The notes: generated from the sequence alone by a model not told the origin. A stretch of DNA of 44,924 nt from Stenotrophomonas nitritireducens (GCF_001431425.1 NZ_LDJG01000033.1:1-44924), one strand, 5' to 3'. Positions 34,104 to 44,398 are shown, numbered from the stretch's first letter. Numbers and translations: made by a program.

Positions 34104-35306
34104 TCAGCGGATCATGTTGAACAGCGACATGGACTGCATCTGCGTGAAAAGGGTCTGTGCGGCCTGCAGGGCGGCGCTCTCGAGCTTGTACTGGCCGATG
34201 GCCTCGGCGTAGTCGAGGTCGCGCAGCTGCGAGAGCGAATCTTTCAGGGTGATGGCATTGGCCTCGCGCAGCGAGGCGGCGTTGTCGATGGCGCCCAGTT
34301 GCGCGCCGCCGGATGCGCGCGAATCGATCAGCTTTTCCGATGCGCGGGCCACGTCGCGCAGGCTGGACTGCAGCAGGTTCTGCTGCGCGGTGCGCCCGGC
34401 GAGAGTGGAGGCATCCATTTCCAGGGCCTGCGCCAGACGTTCGAGAGTGGCGAACACATCGCGGTTGCCGGCCGTACCGACGTTGAATTCGTCGTTGGCG
34501 TCCGGGGTGCCGTTCAGGCGCACGCGCAGGCCCTGGAACACGATGTCCTCGCCCGGGACATAGGTGCCGCCGCCGACCACGTTGCTGCCGGCATCGACGA
34601 TTTCATAGGTATCCGGCGCGGTGAAACGCAGGGTCCATGATTCTCCGTTCCAGTTGGCCGAGCCGTCGCGGCCGATGTCGGTCAGCACTGCCTGGCCGGT
34701 ATTGCCGCTGGCGGCATTGCCGTCGACGATGCCGTCCCCGGTACGGACGCGCATGAATATTTCGCTTCCTGGCAATGCGTCCTGGACGAAGGTGCCCGGC
34801 GCGATTTCCACCTGGCGCTGGGTCTGGTCGCCGTTGTAGGCGACGCTGCCGCCTGCCGCAATGAACGGCGCCGCTCCGTCGGCGGCGCCGCCGAACAGGA
34901 AGCGCCCGTTGCCGTCGGTGCTGTTGGCCAGCGACAGCAGCGAATCACGGATCGAGCGCAGCTCGGCGGCCGAGCTCTTGCGGTCGGCCGCCGACAGCGC
35001 GGCGTTGTTGGCCTGGATCGTCAGTTCGGATACGCGCTGCAGCAGTTCGCCGGCCTGGGCCAGTGCGTTTTCCTGCAGCCCGAGCCGGTTCTGCGCGGTT
35101 GCCGCGTTCGAACCCAGCTGGGTCAGTTCGGCCAGGATGCGGTCCATGCCCACCGCCGTGCCCGAAGCGACCGGATCGTCCTTGGCCGAGACGATCTTCT
35201 GCCCGGTGGCGAGCTGGCGTTCCAGATGATTGAGCTTGCTCTGCCGGGCGAGCATCAGGAACACCGACTGGTCGTACATCATGCCGCTGGAGATACGGTT
35301 GTTCAT
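34104..35306 (-). CDS. flgL: hook-filament junction protein FlgL
   Basis: FlgL sits between FlgK and the first flagellin. The 400-residue product has flagellin-like ends: an N-terminus with RQSKLNHLERQLATGQKIVSAKDDPVAS and a C-terminus with AIGQYKLESAALQAAQTLFTQMQSMSLFNMI. Its start overlaps the flgK stop by one base (TGATG). It is the last gene of the flgG-to-flgL run before the flagellins. Confidence 0.96.
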   Translation of the reverse strand: MNNRISSGMMYDQSVFLMLARQSKLNHLERQLATGQKIVSAKDDPVASGTAVGMDRILAELTQLGSNAATAQNRLGLQENALAQAGELLQRVSELTIQANNAALSAADRKSSAAELRSIRDSLLSLANSTDGNGRFLFGGAADGAAPFIAAGGSVAYNGDQTQRQVEIAPGTFVQDALPGSEIFMRVRTGDGIVDGNAASGNTGQAVLTDIGRDGSANWNGESWTLRFTAPDTYEIVDAGSNVVGGGTYVPGEDIVFQGLRVRLNGTPDANDEFNVGTAGNRDVFATLERLAQALEMDASTLAGRTAQQNLLQSSLRDVARASEKLIDSRASGGAQLGAIDNAASLREANAITLKDSLSQLRDLDYAEAIGQYKLESAALQAAQTLFTQMQSMSLFNMIR

Positions 35307-37189
35307 CAGCCCACCGCCCGCAGGATCGACTGGAACATGGTGTCGGCCGTGGATATCAGCTGCGAGGCGGCCTGGTAGGCCTGTTGCAGGCGGAGCATGT
35401 CCGCCGCTTCCTCGTCCAGGTTCACGCCGGAGATCGAGTCGCGCGTGGCCTGCGCGTTCTCGTTGATGGCCTGCTGCGCCTGCAGCGAATAGTCGGCCGC
35501 ACGCGCGGCCGCGCCGATCTGCGTGGTCAGGCCGCCACGCGCACCGTTGAGGGTGACCGTGCCGCCGTTGAAGGCCTTTGCGTCCTCGACCTGGGCCATG
35601 CGCGAGGCGTTGCCGTTGTCGCTGGAACCGGCCGGCGTGCGCGATACGGCGAAGGTGTCGCCCGCGGCCGGCTTGCCGTCGAGCACCAGGCTCCAGCCAT
35701 TGACGCTGATGGTCTGGCCGGGCGTGTAGGGAAGGGGAGCGCCGCCATTGATGGTGTAGTGGTCGGCATCGATGAAGTCGATGCTGACCGGATCGAGCAG
35801 GGCGCCATCGGCGGCATCGGTGACGTCGAGCTTGCCGGCCACGCCGGTACCGATGTTGCCCAGGTCGGCCTTGACCCGCACCGGGTTGGCGGCGGCGATG
35901 CGCGACGGATCGGTGATCGCCACGGCCAGGCCGCCGGGAGCCGCGGCGGTGGGCTGCACCAGGAAGCGGTCATTCATGGCCGGCGTGCCGCTGACCACCA
36001 GTTCGATGCCGTTGACCACGAACGGGTCGGCGGCGGTGCCGCTGCCGGCCAGCGGTACCTGGACGCCGGTGTCCGGGCGCGTGGCCACCCAGTTGCTGCC
36101 GTCGAAGCGCAGCTGCAGGTTCTGGCCATCCAGCGCCGAGAGATCGCCATAGCTGGCGGCGATGCTGGCCGTGCTGGTGTTGCTGTTGCCGCTGTGCGCG
36201 GAGACCTTCGGCGGGGCCAGGGTGAAGAAGTCCACGCCCATGTCGCCATACAGGTCCACGCCTTCGCGATGGCTTTCGTTGAACGCCTGCGCCAACCCCA
36301 CCGCGATGCGGCCGAGTTCGGCCTGCGCCGGGGTCAGCACGGTGTCGCGGAATTCGAGCAGGCCGCCGATGCTGCCGCCCAGCGCCTTGCCGTCCAGGAC
36401 GATGGTCTGGCCCTGGGTCCGGAGCGCCAGCTGCAGGCGCTCGGGCTGGTAGGGATCGGCCACGGTGGTGACCTGCGAGGCGGTGCCGCCCACCACCAGC
36501 GCCTGGCCGCCGGCCGAGTACACGTTCATGATGCCGCCGTCCTGGATGACGGCGGTGCCACCGGTGAAGCCCACCAGTTGCGTGATCAACTGGTCGCGGC
36601 GGTCGAGCAGGTCCGGCGCGGCACGATTGGCGTCGCTGCCGATGGCGATGTTGAGCTGCGCGATCTCCCGGGTCAGGCGGTTGATCTCGCCGGTGCCGGC
36701 GACCAGGCCGTTGTTGACCTCATGGCCGAGGGAATCCAGGTTGCCGGCCAGCTGCCTGAAGCGATTGACCAGGTCGTTGGCGTTGTCGAGCATGCTGCGC
36801 CGGTCGGCGGTTCCGGCGGCATTGGCCGACAGGCCGCTGACGGAATCGAAGAAGTTGGACCAGATGCCGTTGAGGTTGGTCGCACTGTCGGAAAACAGCG
36901 CATCCACCCGGTCGGCCAGCCCCGACAGCTGCTGCAGGCGCGCCAGTTCGCCATTGCTGTCGAGCAGGCGCGAGATCGCCAGTTGGTCGGCGACACGGCG
37001 GATGTCGGTGATCCTGGTGCCGTTGCCGACGTCGCCGTACCCCATGTCGGTGGGATTGCGCGTGGCGAAATCGACCTTCTGCCGGCTGTAGCCGTCGGTC
37101 TTGATGTTGGCCACGTTGTGGCTGACGGTCGCCAGCGCCCGCTGGAAGGCGATGAGGGCACTGCTACCGGTGGAGAGGACGCTGGACAT
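35306..37189 (-). CDS. flgK: hook-filament junction protein FlgK
   Basis: FlgK is the first junction protein on the hook. The 627-residue protein starts with the family motif (STGSSALIAFQRALATVSHNVANIKTDGYSRQ) and ends with the conserved GVNLDEEAADMLRLQQAYQAASQLISTADTMFQSIL. The middle is less conserved, as usual. It lies 11 nt after flgJ and overlaps flgL by one base. Confidence 0.97.
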   Translation of the reverse strand: MSSVLSTGSSALIAFQRALATVSHNVANIKTDGYSRQKVDFATRNPTDMGYGDVGNGTRITDIRRVADQLAISRLLDSNGELARLQQLSGLADRVDALFSDSATNLNGIWSNFFDSVSGLSANAAGTADRRSMLDNANDLVNRFRQLAGNLDSLGHEVNNGLVAGTGEINRLTREIAQLNIAIGSDANRAAPDLLDRRDQLITQLVGFTGGTAVIQDGGIMNVYSAGGQALVVGGTASQVTTVADPYQPERLQLALRTQGQTIVLDGKALGGSIGGLLEFRDTVLTPAQAELGRIAVGLAQAFNESHREGVDLYGDMGVDFFTLAPPKVSAHSGNSNTSTASIAASYGDLSALDGQNLQLRFDGSNWVATRPDTGVQVPLAGSGTAADPFVVNGIELVVSGTPAMNDRFLVQPTAAAPGGLAVAITDPSRIAAANPVRVKADLGNIGTGVAGKLDVTDAADGALLDPVSIDFIDADHYTINGGAPLPYTPGQTISVNGWSLVLDGKPAAGDTFAVSRTPAGSSDNGNASRMAQVEDAKAFNGGTVTLNGARGGLTTQIGAAARAADYSLQAQQAINENAQATRDSISGVNLDEEAADMLRLQQAYQAASQLISTADTMFQSILRAVG

Positions 37190-37200
37190 CGGGATCTATC

Positions 37201-38379
37201 TCAACGGCGGGTGATGCCGGACAGGCCGGCGGCTTGGGCGAAGCTCTGGCCGAGGCGGGCGCCGGCCTGGCCGATGGCGGCCACGGCGCGGTCGATGGTC
37301 GGACCTGCGGCGATGGCGGCGATCTTGGCGGCGTAGCCCGGATCGGTGGCGTAACCGGCACGTTGCAAGCCCTGTGCAAAACCGCGCACGTCGCTGCCGG
37401 CCTTGAGCGCGGCCTGGTAGCGCGGGCTGTTCTTGAGCATGCGCACGTAGTCGCCGAAGCTCTCGGCCGCCGAGCCATAGGCGCGGAACCGCGCGGTCTG
37501 GCTCTGGCGCTGCCCATCGACGTATTCGTGGGTCGCGGCGGTGGCGCTCTCGCCCTTCCAGCCGCTGGCCTTGATGCCGAACAGGTTGTGGCTGCTGGCG
37601 CCGTTGTCGCGCTTGATGTGGCGGCGGCCCCAGCCGGTCTCCAGCGCCGCCTGCGCGACCAGGGCGCGCGGATCGACGCCGAGTTCGCGCGCGGCCCGCT
37701 CGGCATGCGGCCAGATGCTGGCGACGAAGCCTTCCGGTGTGTGCTTGCCGAACTGGTCGGCGGCGGCATCGGCCGAGGCCATTTCCACGGCGCCGTTGCC
37801 GGCGCTGGCCGGGCCGACGCCGCTCCAGCGGTCGTTGCCCATGGCCCAGTCGGCCGCCGGCGCCGGCCCGGGGCTTGCGCCACGGCCGCCGATCGCCGCA
37901 TGCAGGCTGCCGCTGTCGCGGCCGGCGATCAGGTCCAGCAGCGGTTGCTCCGGGATGGCCGGCTCGTCGCCGGTCATGGCCGCCAGCGGATCGGCTGCCA
38001 TCGCCGCCGCCGGCAATGCCGATGGCGCCGGAGCCGGCGCCAGCAACCGGTAGGCCTGCGCGGCCTGGGCCGCCGGGCGCAGCGAGGTGTCCACCGGCGG
38101 CGGCGCGGTCTGTTCGCTGCCCCCCAGCTGGCGCGCGATCATCGCCGACAGCCCCAGCCCACGGCCCTTGGTCATCGCCTCGGCGATGCGCTGGTCGTAC
38201 ATCTCGCGGAACATCTGGTTCTCGCCGGGAAACAGCGAATCGCCGAAGCTGGCCGCGCGCATGCTCTTGATCAGCATCTGCGCGAACTGGCCTTCGAGCT
38301 GGCGCGAGACCTTGTCGATCTTCGCCGGGTCGTTGGCTACGACCGCGTTCAGCTCCAGCGACGGGGCGGCGATGCGCAT
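37201..38379 (-). CDS. flgJ: rod-cap and peptidoglycan hydrolase FlgJ
   Basis: FlgJ caps the growing rod and opens the peptidoglycan. The N-terminal rod-binding domain (about 1-100) has QLEGQFAQMLIKSMRAASFGDSLF. After a Pro/Ala-rich linker, the C-terminal glucosaminidase-like domain (about 195-340) includes LVAQAALETGWGRRHI, with a candidate catalytic Glu, and the NLFGIKASGWKG signature. The 392-residue length reflects the long linker and an Ala-rich tail. It starts 2 nt after flgI. Confidence 0.94.
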   Translation of the reverse strand: MRIAAPSLELNAVVANDPAKIDKVSRQLEGQFAQMLIKSMRAASFGDSLFPGENQMFREMYDQRIAEAMTKGRGLGLSAMIARQLGGSEQTAPPPVDTSLRPAAQAAQAYRLLAPAPAPSALPAAAMAADPLAAMTGDEPAIPEQPLLDLIAGRDSGSLHAAIGGRGASPGPAPAADWAMGNDRWSGVGPASAGNGAVEMASADAAADQFGKHTPEGFVASIWPHAERAARELGVDPRALVAQAALETGWGRRHIKRDNGASSHNLFGIKASGWKGESATAATHEYVDGQRQSQTARFRAYGSAAESFGDYVRMLKNSPRYQAALKAGSDVRGFAQGLQRAGYATDPGYAAKIAAIAAGPTIDRAVAAIGQAGARLGQSFAQAAGLSGITRR

Positions 38380-38381
38380 GA

Positions 38382-39503
38382 TCAGATCACCTCCAGCTCG
38401 GCGCCCAGCGCGCCGGCCTGCTTGAGGGCTTCCAGGATCGCGATCAGGTCGCCGGGTGCGGCGCCGACCTCGTTCACCGCACGCACGATCTCGTCCAGCG
38501 TGGTGCCGCCGTCGAAACGGAACATGCGGCTGCCTTCGTTGGTCGCGGTGATGGTGGACTGCGGCGCGGCCACGGTCTGGCCGCCGCCGAAGGCATTGGG
38601 CTGGCTGATCTGGGTGGCCTCGCTGACGGTCACCGTCAGCGATCCGTGCGCGATCGCGGCCGGGCTGACCCGTACCTGCGAACCGATCACCACGGTGCCG
38701 GTGCGCGAATTGACCACCACCCGCGCCGGCGCGGTGCCGGGCGACAGTTCGATGTTCTCGATGCGCGCCAGCAGGCCGATGCGCGCGCCCTGGTCGCTCG
38801 GCGCCTGCACCGCCACGGTGACGCCGTCGACGGCGCGCGCGGCGCCCTCGCCGAAGGCGTTGTTCACCGCCGCGACCATGCGCGCGACGGTGGTGAAATC
38901 GTTCTGGTGCAGGTTCAGGGTGATCTCGCCGCTGGCGCCGAACACGTCGGGCAGGGCGCGCTCGACCGTCGCGCCGCCGGGAATGCGGCCGACGCTGGGC
39001 ACGTTCACCGACACCCGCGAACCGTCCTTGCCCTGCGCGCCGAAACCGCCCACCACCAGGTTGCCCTGGGCGAGGGCATAGACCTGCCCGTCGGCGCCCT
39101 TGAGCGGTGCCATCAGCAGCGAACCGCCGCGCAGCGAGATCGCGTTGCCGATGGAGGAGACGGTGATGTCGATGGTCTGGCCGGGCTTGGCGAACGGCGG
39201 CAGTTCGGCATGGATCGCCACCGCGGCCACGTTCTTGAGCTGCGGATTGACGTTCGGCGGAACATTGACGCCCAGTTCGCCGAGCATGTTCTTCAGGCTC
39301 TGCACGGTGAACGGCGCCTGGCTGGTGCGGTCGCCGCTGCCGTCCAGGCCGACGACAAGGCCGTAGCCCACCAGCGCGTTGCCGCGCACGCCGCCGACCT
39401 GGGCCAGGTCCTTGATGCGCTCGGCCTGCGCCGGCAGGGCACAGGCGGCCACCAGCAGCAGGGCGGTGGCGTGGCGCAGGAATGCGGGAATCGTCATGGC
39501 CAT
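38382..39503 (-). CDS. flgI: flagellar P-ring protein FlgI
   Basis: FlgI forms the P ring in the peptidoglycan layer. The 373-residue precursor has a signal peptide with a likely cleavage after AQA (about residue 27), followed by [31 protein letters not shown] and a conserved C-terminus ending [18 protein letters not shown]. An alternative ATG two codons in (Met3) is possible. It starts 2 nt after the flgH stop, so ring proteins are coupled. Confidence 0.97.
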   Translation of the reverse strand: MAMTIPAFLRHATALLLVAACALPAQAERIKDLAQVGGVRGNALVGYGLVVGLDGSGDRTSQAPFTVQSLKNMLGELGVNVPPNVNPQLKNVAAVAIHAELPPFAKPGQTIDITVSSIGNAISLRGGSLLMAPLKGADGQVYALAQGNLVVGGFGAQGKDGSRVSVNVPSVGRIPGGATVERALPDVFGASGEITLNLHQNDFTTVARMVAAVNNAFGEGAARAVDGVTVAVQAPSDQGARIGLLARIENIELSPGTAPARVVVNSRTGTVVIGSQVRVSPAAIAHGSLTVTVSEATQISQPNAFGGGQTVAAPQSTITATNEGSRMFRFDGGTTLDEIVRAVNEVGAAPGDLIAILEALKQAGALGAELEVI

Positions 39504-39505
39504 GC

Positions 39506-40198
39506 TCAGAACGGCGCCAGCGCCGAGTTGAAGAAGCGGCCCAGCCAGCCCATCGCGTTGGACTGCGCCACCGCGCCGCGGCCGCCGTAGGCGATGCGCG
39601 CGTCGGCGACCTTGCTGGAGGGGATGGTGTTGTCGGTGGCGATGTCGGCCGAGCGCACGACGCCCTGGATCTGCACCAGCTCGTCGCCCTGGTTCAGGCG
39701 CAGGTCCTTCTGGCCCTGCACCACCAGGTTGCCGTTGGGCAGGCGCTGGACCACGGTCACGGTCACGCTGCCCTGCAGGCGGTTGCTCTGCGCGCTGCTG
39801 CCCTTGCCGTTGAAGTCGCGTTCGCCGCTGGCGCTGGCGGCCAGCACGTCCTTGCCGCCCAGGGTCACCGGCGCACCGAACAGGCTCGGCGAGCCGATGT
39901 TCATGCTCGACTTCTTGCCGATGGCGGTGTTGGCGCTGGTGGTGGCCGAGGTGCTTTCGACCAGGGTGATGGTCAGCAGGTCGCCGACGTCGCGGGCGCG
40001 GCGGTCGCCATAGAGATTCAGCCCCGGGCCGGCGGCGTAGATCGCGCCGGCGCTGGGTTCGGCCGAGGGCGCGACCACCGGCACCACCGGCGCCATGGCC
40101 GGATAGGGGCGTACGTCGCCGGCGACCACGCAGCCGGCCAGCAGCACCAGGCTGCCGGCGGCGCAGGAGAGACGAAGGGCGTTGGACAGGCGGGCCAT
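39506..40198 (-). CDS. flgH: flagellar L-ring lipoprotein FlgH
   Basis: FlgH forms the L ring in the outer membrane. From the ATG at 40198 ([16 protein letters not shown]) the product is 230 residues with a lipobox LAGC, the lipidated Cys being Cys23. The conserved [31 protein letters not shown] segment and the C-terminal [10 protein letters not shown] follow. The frame stays open far upstream through flgG, but that is an artefact of base composition. Confidence 0.96.
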   Translation of the reverse strand: MARLSNALRLSCAAGSLVLLAGCVVAGDVRPYPAMAPVVPVVAPSAEPSAGAIYAAGPGLNLYGDRRARDVGDLLTITLVESTSATTSANTAIGKKSSMNIGSPSLFGAPVTLGGKDVLAASASGERDFNGKGSSAQSNRLQGSVTVTVVQRLPNGNLVVQGQKDLRLNQGDELVQIQGVVRSADIATDNTIPSSKVADARIAYGGRGAVAQSNAMGWLGRFFNSALAPF

Positions 40199-40221
40199 GG
40201 CGGGTTCCGTAATCGGCACGA

Positions 40222-41007
40222 TCAGACGTTGTTGTTGAGGTAGCCGAGCATCGAGTCGGTGGTGGAGATGGCCTTGGCGTTCATCTCGTAGGCGCGCTGG
40301 GTCTCGATCATCGACACCAGCTCTTCCACCACGTTGACGTTGCTGCCTTCCAGCGCGCCCTGCACGATGCCGCCCAGGCCGTTGAGGCCGGGGGTGCCGT
40401 TCTGCGCGGGACCGGAGGCCGTGGTCTCCAGGTAAAGGTTCTCGCCCTTGGCCTGCAGGCCGGCGGGATTGATGAAGTCGGTCAGGGTCAGCGAGCCGAT
40501 CTCGACCGACGCCGCATCGCCTGCCATCTTCACGCTGACCGTGCCGTCCGCGCCGATGGTCAGCGACTGCGCGCCTTCGGGGATCTGGATGCCGGGCTGC
40601 ACCGGGTAACCGCTGTTGGTGACCAGTTCGCCCTGCGGGCTCATCTGGAAACTGCCGTCGCGGGTATAGGCCGAACTGCCGTCGGGCAGCATCACCTCGA
40701 AGAAGCCGCGGCCGTTGACCATCACGTCCAGGGCACGGCCGGTCTGCTGCTGGCCGCCCTGCTGGAAGTTCTTGGAAGTCGCCACCACGCGCACGCCGGT
40801 ACCCAGCTGCAGGCCGGTCGGCAACTGCGTCTGCGCCGAGGACGAACCGCCGGGCTGCCGCACCTGCTGGTACAGCAGGTCCTCGAAACTGGCGCGGTCC
40901 TGCTTGAAGCCGGTGGTGTTGGTGTTGGCCAGGTTGTTGGAGACGACGGACATGCGCGTCTGCTGCGCATCCAGGCCGGTCTTGGCGACCCACAATGCCT
41001 GATTCAT
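40222..41007 (-). CDS. flgG: distal rod protein FlgG
   Basis: FlgG builds the distal rod. The 261-residue protein begins [34 protein letters not shown], the rod/hook N-terminal signature, and ends [21 protein letters not shown], the matching C-terminal coiled coil. It has its own sigma-54 promoter (41060-41075) in the 100 nt that separate it from flgF, so it heads flgGHIJKL. Confidence 0.97.
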   Translation of the reverse strand: MNQALWVAKTGLDAQQTRMSVVSNNLANTNTTGFKQDRASFEDLLYQQVRQPGGSSSAQTQLPTGLQLGTGVRVVATSKNFQQGGQQQTGRALDVMVNGRGFFEVMLPDGSSAYTRDGSFQMSPQGELVTNSGYPVQPGIQIPEGAQSLTIGADGTVSVKMAGDAASVEIGSLTLTDFINPAGLQAKGENLYLETTASGPAQNGTPGLNGLGGIVQGALEGSNVNVVEELVSMIETQRAYEMNAKAISTTDSMLGYLNNNV

Positions 41008-41059
41008 GAGCGGTTCCTCTGCTGCTGGTGCCGGCCTTCAGGGCCTTTGCAGGATGTAA

Positions 41060-41075
41060 TGCATGCGGTGTGCCA
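41060..41075 (-). promoter_or_regulatory. sigma-54 promoter of flgG
   Basis: The minus strand reads TGGCAC-N5-ATGCA, with GG (41074-41073) and GC (41062-41061) ten bases apart; only the first base of the usual TTGCA differs. The predicted start is near 41049, about 42 nt before the flgG ATG. It shares a 23-nt block with the flgB promoter. Confidence 0.72.
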
Positions 41076-41107
41076 GAACCGCGCGCCAATCGGCCGGCGC
41101 GGCGGCA

Positions 41108-41857
41108 TCAGCCGTTCAGGCGCAGCAGCGTGTTGGCGCTGCGCGCGTTCTCGTCGCCGTGCTTGATGACCTTCACCTGCATCTCGAACTGGCGCTGCAG
41201 CTGGATCATCTGCACCAGCGCGCCGGCGGCGTCGACGTTGCTGGACTCGAGCATGCCGCTGTCCAGCGCCTTGCCCTGGACCTGGGCGAAGGGCTGCAGC
41301 GGATCGGTATTGCGCATCAATCCGTCCAGCCCGCGCTGCAGCCTGTCGTCAGGCGCCTGCACCACGCGCAGCCGCCCGACCATGGCCATGGTCTGCGGGC
41401 CTTCGCCCAGCGGGATGACCGACAGGGTGCCGTCGTGGCCGATCTCGATGGCCTGGTGCGGCGGCACCGCCACCGGGTTGCCGTTCTCGTCGAGCACGGC
41501 ATTGCCCTCGGCGGTGACGAGCATGCCGTTGGGGGTAAGCGTCAATGCGCCGGCGCGGGTATAGGCCTCCCCGCCCTCGCGCGACTGCACGGCCAGCCAA
41601 CTGCCCGGCTGCAGCGACAGGTCCAGCGCATTGCCGGTGATCTGCTGCGCGCCGACGCGGCGGTTGAAGCCGGCGTCCACGTGCAGGGCGTCGATGCGCG
41701 AGGCATATCCCTGGCCCTGGACCGGGAAGGCCTCGGTGTTGGCCAGCGCTTCCTTGAAACCGGGCGTATCGGAGTTGGCCAGGTTGTGGGAAACGGTGGC
41801 CTGCGCCTGCAGCGAGGCGCGGGCGCCGGTCATGGCGACATAGAGGGCTTTGTCCAT
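41108..41857 (-). CDS. flgF: proximal rod protein FlgF
   Basis: FlgF is a proximal rod protein. The 249-residue product has the DKALYVAMTGARASLQAQATVSHNLANSDTPGFK N-terminus and the ending LQRQFEMQVKVIKHGDENARSANTLLRLNG, both rod signatures. It is separated from flgE by 123 nt of GC-rich sequence with a short hairpin (GCGGGG/CCCCGC) but no clear promoter. Confidence 0.96.
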   Translation of the reverse strand: MDKALYVAMTGARASLQAQATVSHNLANSDTPGFKEALANTEAFPVQGQGYASRIDALHVDAGFNRRVGAQQITGNALDLSLQPGSWLAVQSREGGEAYTRAGALTLTPNGMLVTAEGNAVLDENGNPVAVPPHQAIEIGHDGTLSVIPLGEGPQTMAMVGRLRVVQAPDDRLQRGLDGLMRNTDPLQPFAQVQGKALDSGMLESSNVDAAGALVQMIQLQRQFEMQVKVIKHGDENARSANTLLRLNG

Positions 41858-41980
41858 CGGGGGCGGGGACCAGGGAAAGGGAAGTCGGGAACGAGCTGGT
41901 GCCGGGAGTGGCAGAAGCGGGGCCGGGGCAGGGCGGGGAAAGCCCCCGCTGCTTCATTCCCCGCTCCCGCCTTCTCCGGC

Positions 41981-43258
41981 TCAGCGGATGTTGATCACCG
42001 TCTGGGTGATCTGGTCCTGGGTCGAGAGCATCTGCGCGTTGGCCTGGAAGTTGCGCTGCGCGGTGATCATGTTCACCAGCTGCTGGGTCAGGTCGACGGT
42101 GGAGGCTTCCAGCGAACCGGCCTGGACCTGGCCCAGATCCGAACTGCCCGGCGCACCGACGCGCGGCGTGCCGGAGGCGTAGGTTTCCGACCACAGGTTG
42201 TTGCCCTGGCTCAGCAGCCCCTGCGGGTTGTTGAAGTTGGTCAGCGCGACCTGGCCCAACGCGGTGTCCACGCCGTTGGAATAGCGCGCGTAGACCACGC
42301 CCTGTTCGGAGATGTTGATCTCGTTGAGCTTGCCCGAGGCGTAGCCGTCCTGCCCGGTGTTGTACTGGTTGAACTTCTCGCCGTACTGGGTCGAGCCGGA
42401 GATGTCCAGGTTCATGGTCAGCTGGCCGGCGCCGGTGCTCGGCGTGAAGGTGCCCAGATTGATCTTGCCGTCGGTCGGCGAGACCAGCGCGCCGCTGTCG
42501 GAGAACTGCAGCAGGGTGGGAGCGCCGATCACCGCCGGGACCGGCGGCGTGGCATCGGGGTCGGCCGGCACGCTGCCGTTGTTGACCGGCACGCCGTCCA
42601 CGAAGTTGTAGACCTCCCATTCGTTGGGGGTGGCGGTCTTGACGAAATACGAGGTCTGCACGTGGCCGACGCCCAGCGAGTCGAACACGGTGATGCCGCC
42701 GCTGGAGAAGTTGTAGCTGTTGCTGCTGGCCGGGTCGAACGGGGTGATCGTCGGCTCCTTGGTGTTGGCCGGCAGGGTGAAGGCAAGCTCGAGGCGGCTG
42801 GTCGGACGCGGCGGGCTGTCGCTGCTGAGCAGGCGCAGATCGGCCAGCGCACCGTCAAAGCGCGTGCCATCGGCGCTGGGAGAGTAGACCTGCAGGCGCG
42901 CGCCCTGCGGGTTGGTCACGTAGCCGTTCTTGTCGGGCTGGAAGTTGCCGGCGCGCGAATAGACACGCGTGCCGTTCATGTTGAGGGTGAAGAAACCCTC
43001 GCCCTCGATGGCCAGGTCCAGGCTGCGGCCGGTCTGGTCGATGTTGCCCTGCGAGAACTGCTGGGCGACGTTGGTCAGGCGCACGCCCGAACCGATGGCG
43101 TTGTTGCGCAGGCCGTAGCCGGTGGAGTTGAGCACGTCGGCGAACTCGGCGCGCGACTCCTTGAAGCCGACGGTGTTGACGTTGGCGATGTTGTTGGCGG
43201 TGACGTTCAGGTCAGCGTTGGCGGCGCTGATGCCGGACAGGGAAGTATTGAAGCCCAT
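41981..43258 (-). CDS. flgE: flagellar hook protein FlgE
   Basis: FlgE is the hook subunit. The 425-residue protein starts GFNTSLSGISAANADLNVTANNIANVNTVGFK and ends VDLTQQLVNMITAQRNFQANAQMLSTQDQITQTVINIR, both canonical. The middle domains are Ser/Thr/Gly-rich. An AGGAG ribosome site precedes the ATG. It lies 34 nt after flgD, the hook-cap gene. Confidence 0.97.
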   Translation of the reverse strand: MGFNTSLSGISAANADLNVTANNIANVNTVGFKESRAEFADVLNSTGYGLRNNAIGSGVRLTNVAQQFSQGNIDQTGRSLDLAIEGEGFFTLNMNGTRVYSRAGNFQPDKNGYVTNPQGARLQVYSPSADGTRFDGALADLRLLSSDSPPRPTSRLELAFTLPANTKEPTITPFDPASSNSYNFSSGGITVFDSLGVGHVQTSYFVKTATPNEWEVYNFVDGVPVNNGSVPADPDATPPVPAVIGAPTLLQFSDSGALVSPTDGKINLGTFTPSTGAGQLTMNLDISGSTQYGEKFNQYNTGQDGYASGKLNEINISEQGVVYARYSNGVDTALGQVALTNFNNPQGLLSQGNNLWSETYASGTPRVGAPGSSDLGQVQAGSLEASTVDLTQQLVNMITAQRNFQANAQMLSTQDQITQTVINIR

Positions 43259-43292
43259 GGCGAAACTCCTGGGAAATCCGTGTAAGAGGGGC

Positions 43293-43967
43293 TCAGCTGA
43301 CGCGGAGCACGTAGTCGAGCGGGGCCGTGCCCAGCCCCTTGAGGTTCAGGTAGAGCCCATCCGAACCGACGGTCACGCTCTCCACGCCGGCCTGCACATA
43401 GGTGCCGAGCTTGCTCTGCTTGCCGCTGGCATCGGTGTAGGTGGCGGCGATGCTGTAGGTGCCAGCCGGCATGCGCTTGCCGTTGGCGTCGGTGCCGTCC
43501 CACTGGAAGGATTTTTCGCCGGCCGCCTCGGCCGGGACGCTCAGTTGGGTGACCTTGTTGCCGTTGGCGTCGGTGATGTCGACGGTGATGCTGCCGGCGC
43601 CCGGCGCCGCCACGGTACCGCCGGTTTCGCCCTCGTCGCCGAGCACGAACTTGGCCGATGGCACCAGCACGTCGTGGCCGATCATGGCCGCGCCCCGCAG
43701 GATCTGGTCGCCGGCCATCGACTCCTGGAAACCGCTGACGGTCTTGTTCAGGTCGCTGAGGCCCTGCACCGTGGACAGCTGCGCCATCTGCGCGACCATC
43801 TGGCTGTTGTCCATCGGCTTGAGCGGATCCTGGTGCTGCAGCTGGGTGGTCATCAGCCGCAGGAAATCGGCTTGGTCCAGCGCGTCCTTCTTCTTGGTGT
43901 TCTGCGCGGCCGGGGCAGTGAGGCCCAGCGCGCCGAACAGGTCGCTATTGGTGTTGATGCTGCTCAT
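43293..43967 (-). CDS. flgD: hook assembly cap protein FlgD
   Basis: FlgD caps the hook during assembly. The 224-residue product has the conserved N-terminal stretch KKDALDQADFLRLMTTQLQHQDPLKPMDNSQMVAQMAQLSTVQGL and a C-terminal immunoglobulin-like part with VTQLSVPAEAAGEKSFQWDGTDANGKRMPAGTY. It lies between flgC and flgE. Confidence 0.96.
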   Translation of the reverse strand: MSSINTNSDLFGALGLTAPAAQNTKKKDALDQADFLRLMTTQLQHQDPLKPMDNSQMVAQMAQLSTVQGLSDLNKTVSGFQESMAGDQILRGAAMIGHDVLVPSAKFVLGDEGETGGTVAAPGAGSITVDITDANGNKVTQLSVPAEAAGEKSFQWDGTDANGKRMPAGTYSIAATYTDASGKQSKLGTYVQAGVESVTVGSDGLYLNLKGLGTAPLDYVLRVS

Positions 43968-43990
43968 GACGGAGTCCTGTGGCGGCCGGC

Positions 43991-44398
43991 TCAGCGGCCC
44001 ATGGTCAGGGTGGCCAGGGTGAGTTCCTTGGCGGTGTTGAGCATCTCCACGCCGGCCTGGTAATTGCGCGAGGTGGAAATGAGGTTGACCATCTGCGCCA
44101 CCGGGTCGATGTCCGGCGAGTAGACATAGCCCTCGCCGTCGGCCAGCGGATGGTTGGGCTCGTAGCGTTTGATCGGCGCCGCCTCGCTCTGGACGATCTG
44201 CTTGACCTCCACCCCAGTCAGGCGCGGGTCTTCGCGGCTGGTGACCGCCTGGAAAATCGGCTCCAGCGGTTTGTAGACCGCCTCCGCCGAACCGGCGACG
44301 GTGTCCGCGTTGGACAGGTTGGAGGCGATGGTGCTCATGCGCACCGACTGCGCCTGCAGCGCCGAACCGGCGATGTCGAAGATGGGCAGGTTGCTCAC
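43991..44398 (-). CDS. flgC: proximal rod protein FlgC
   Basis: FlgC is a proximal rod protein. The 135-residue product has the N-terminal NLPIFDIAGSALQAQSVRMSTIASNLSNADT and C-terminal NPVAQMVNLISTSRNYQAGVEMLNTAKELTLATL-type signatures. It starts 11 nt after flgB. Confidence 0.96.
   Translation of the reverse strand: MSNLPIFDIAGSALQAQSVRMSTIASNLSNADTVAGSAEAVYKPLEPIFQAVTSREDPRLTGVEVKQIVQSEAAPIKRYEPNHPLADGEGYVYSPDIDPVAQMVNLISTSRNYQAGVEMLNTAKELTLATLTMGR

Noticed and set aside
39506..41089. A 527-codon minus frame that seems to fuse an N-terminal extension to FlgH
   Set aside because: The extension is an out-of-frame reading of flgG; the lipoprotein signal at 40198 marks the true start.
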